DNA of 6,425 nucleotides from Spirosoma sp. GTDB lineage: Bacteria > Bacteroidota > Bacteroidia > Cytophagales > Spirosomataceae. The notes below the pieces were generated by a model. The model saw only the letters and a list, made by a program, of their open reading frames with translations, had not been told where the DNA came from and did not search any database. Positions 6,069 through 6,425 of this stretch are shown piece by piece (positions within the stretch are counted from its first letter, which is position 1; each line of letters starts with the position of its first letter). The translations under genes and the position numbers were made by a program. The stretch covers positions 1 to 6,425 of the forward strand of contig JAQBNX010000480.1 of assembly GCA_028288385.1 (NCBI GenBank), read 5' to 3'.

Positions 6069-6102
6069 GATTAAAAAAGAGAAAAGGTAAAAGTGAACGA
6101 GT

Positions 6103-6123
6103 AGTGTGACTGATTGACACACT
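6103..6123 (-). repeat. Small hairpin in the cytochrome leader (start-proximal)
   Basis: AGTGTG (6103-6108) pairs with CACACT (6118-6123) around a 9-base loop. It lies 35 bases before the cytochrome ATG on the minus strand. Six base pairs make it only moderately stable. Confidence 0.3.
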
Positions 6124-6133
6124 TGCCCCGGAA

Positions 6134-6150
6134 GCTCCTTTGTGAGGAGC
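6134..6150 (-). repeat. Compact hairpin in the cytochrome leader (distal)
   Basis: GCTCCT (6134-6139) and AGGAGC (6145-6150) are perfect 6-bp arms around a 5-base loop. On the minus-strand RNA the descending arm contains AAGGAGC, a Shine-Dalgarno-like sequence that would be hidden in the stem; no start codon follows at a suitable distance, so this may be coincidental. With the neighbouring hairpin it gives the leader some structure. Confidence 0.35.
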
Positions 6151-6213
6151 CTGTACCGAATATGGCATGGTAAGTAAGTAAAAAATTGGTTGTAAACCAG
6201 GCACTTCCAAGTA

Positions 6214-6221
6214 CAAAATTA
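6214..6221 (-). promoter_or_regulatory. Bacteroidota -7 promoter box for the cytochrome gene
   Basis: Read on the minus strand this is TAATTTTG, an exact match to TAnnTTTG. It would start a transcript near 6207 and give a leader of about 140 bases. A TTTG upstream at 6246-6249 could be the -33 element, but the gap of 24 bases is longer than the usual 19-21, so the -33 assignment is doubtful. Confidence 0.45.
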
Positions 6222-6253
6222 CCCGAAACGGTATTTAGTCCCGATCAAACGAA

Positions 6254-6279
6254 CAATGGCCGCGGTGAAGCGGCCATTG
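6254..6279. terminator. Compact 10-bp GC-rich hairpin near the right edge
   Basis: CAATGGCCGC (6254-6263) pairs perfectly with GCGGCCATTG (6270-6279) around the six-base loop GGTGAA. This is terminator geometry. The minus-strand tail is TTCGTTTGATC, partly T-rich, and the plus-strand tail CAGAAATTGAC is not. It may end a minus-strand gene lying beyond the window, which would insulate the cytochrome promoter just downstream. Confidence 0.5.
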
Positions 6280-6425
6280 CAGAAATTGACAGAACGGAAA
6301 GATGTGATTAAATAGATGCTTAAAAAATTGCCCCGATGTTTTATGAATTGATCAGTAAACCAGTCTACGCGTTTAAAAGCATCAACCTTAAACGGTTGCT
6401 GGTATAAAGCCTGGCCAAACCACTA

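Larger units (their letters stand above)
6069..6425. other. Upstream region of the cytochrome gene and right edge, 357 bases
   Basis: No coding gene is supported. The left 140 bases look like the leader of the cytochrome transcript, with two small hairpins and a -7 box. The rest holds a compact hairpin at 6254-6279. A minus-strand frame is open from 6422 to a TAA at 6219-6221 (68 codons), but it follows a TAG at the edge and lacks an ATG. A 23-codon plus frame at 6336-6407 starts with ATG but is too short and featureless to call. Confidence 0.5.

Noticed and set aside
6336..6407. 23-codon plus-strand frame beginning MFYELISK
   Set aside because: Very short, no ribosome site and no recognisable family; chance occurrence is likely.
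6219..6425. Minus-strand frame at the right edge as the end of a gene
   Set aside because: A TAG in frame at 6423-6425 blocks entry from outside, there is no ATG inside, and the frame contains a perfect hairpin and overlaps the promoter box.

Overview
The window looks like a chromosomal segment from a Bacteroidota bacterium, most likely the Cytophagales/Spirosoma-type lineage. The clues are a membrane-embedded LytS/YehU-type histidine kinase with the NPHFLFN box, an outer-membrane beta-barrel ending in Phe, a signal peptide ending in the 'YGQ' style common in this phylum, little Shine-Dalgarno signal before most starts, a TAnnTTTG-type -7 promoter box, and roughly balanced GC. The genus is an inference from protein style, not a proof.

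Layout from left to right. (1) A plus-strand pair: the 3' end of an outer-membrane beta-barrel gene (2-469) and a secreted protein of unknown function (493-1158), closed by a strong 18-bp stem-loop. (2) A 760-base stretch without a convincing gene (1159-1918), holding a palindrome and two hairpins. (3) A LytS-type sensor kinase (1919-2944) with no response regulator in view. (4) A convergent, unrecognised 117-residue gene on the minus strand (3113-3466), separated from the kinase by a symmetrical hairpin. (5) A 346-base divergent gap, then a translationally coupled plus-strand pair: a Dph6-like/DUF71 ATP-dependent PP-loop enzyme (3813-4538) and a small cysteine-rich CWC-type protein (4538-4753). 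(6) A convergent gap with two terminator-like hairpins. (7) A membrane-anchored di-heme cytochrome c on the minus strand (5061-6068), with a structured leader and a good -7 box. (8) A 204-base right edge without a gene, containing a compact 10-bp hairpin.

The genes do not form one obvious pathway. The clear functional units are the barrel plus secreted protein (envelope), the DUF71-CWC pair (probably one operon) and the stand-alone cytochrome (periplasmic electron transfer). The DUF71-CWC pair is the best candidate for something under-described, because bacteria lack diphthamide and the substrate of this enzyme is not settled by its sequence. I see no mobile element, CRISPR array, tRNA or rRNA.
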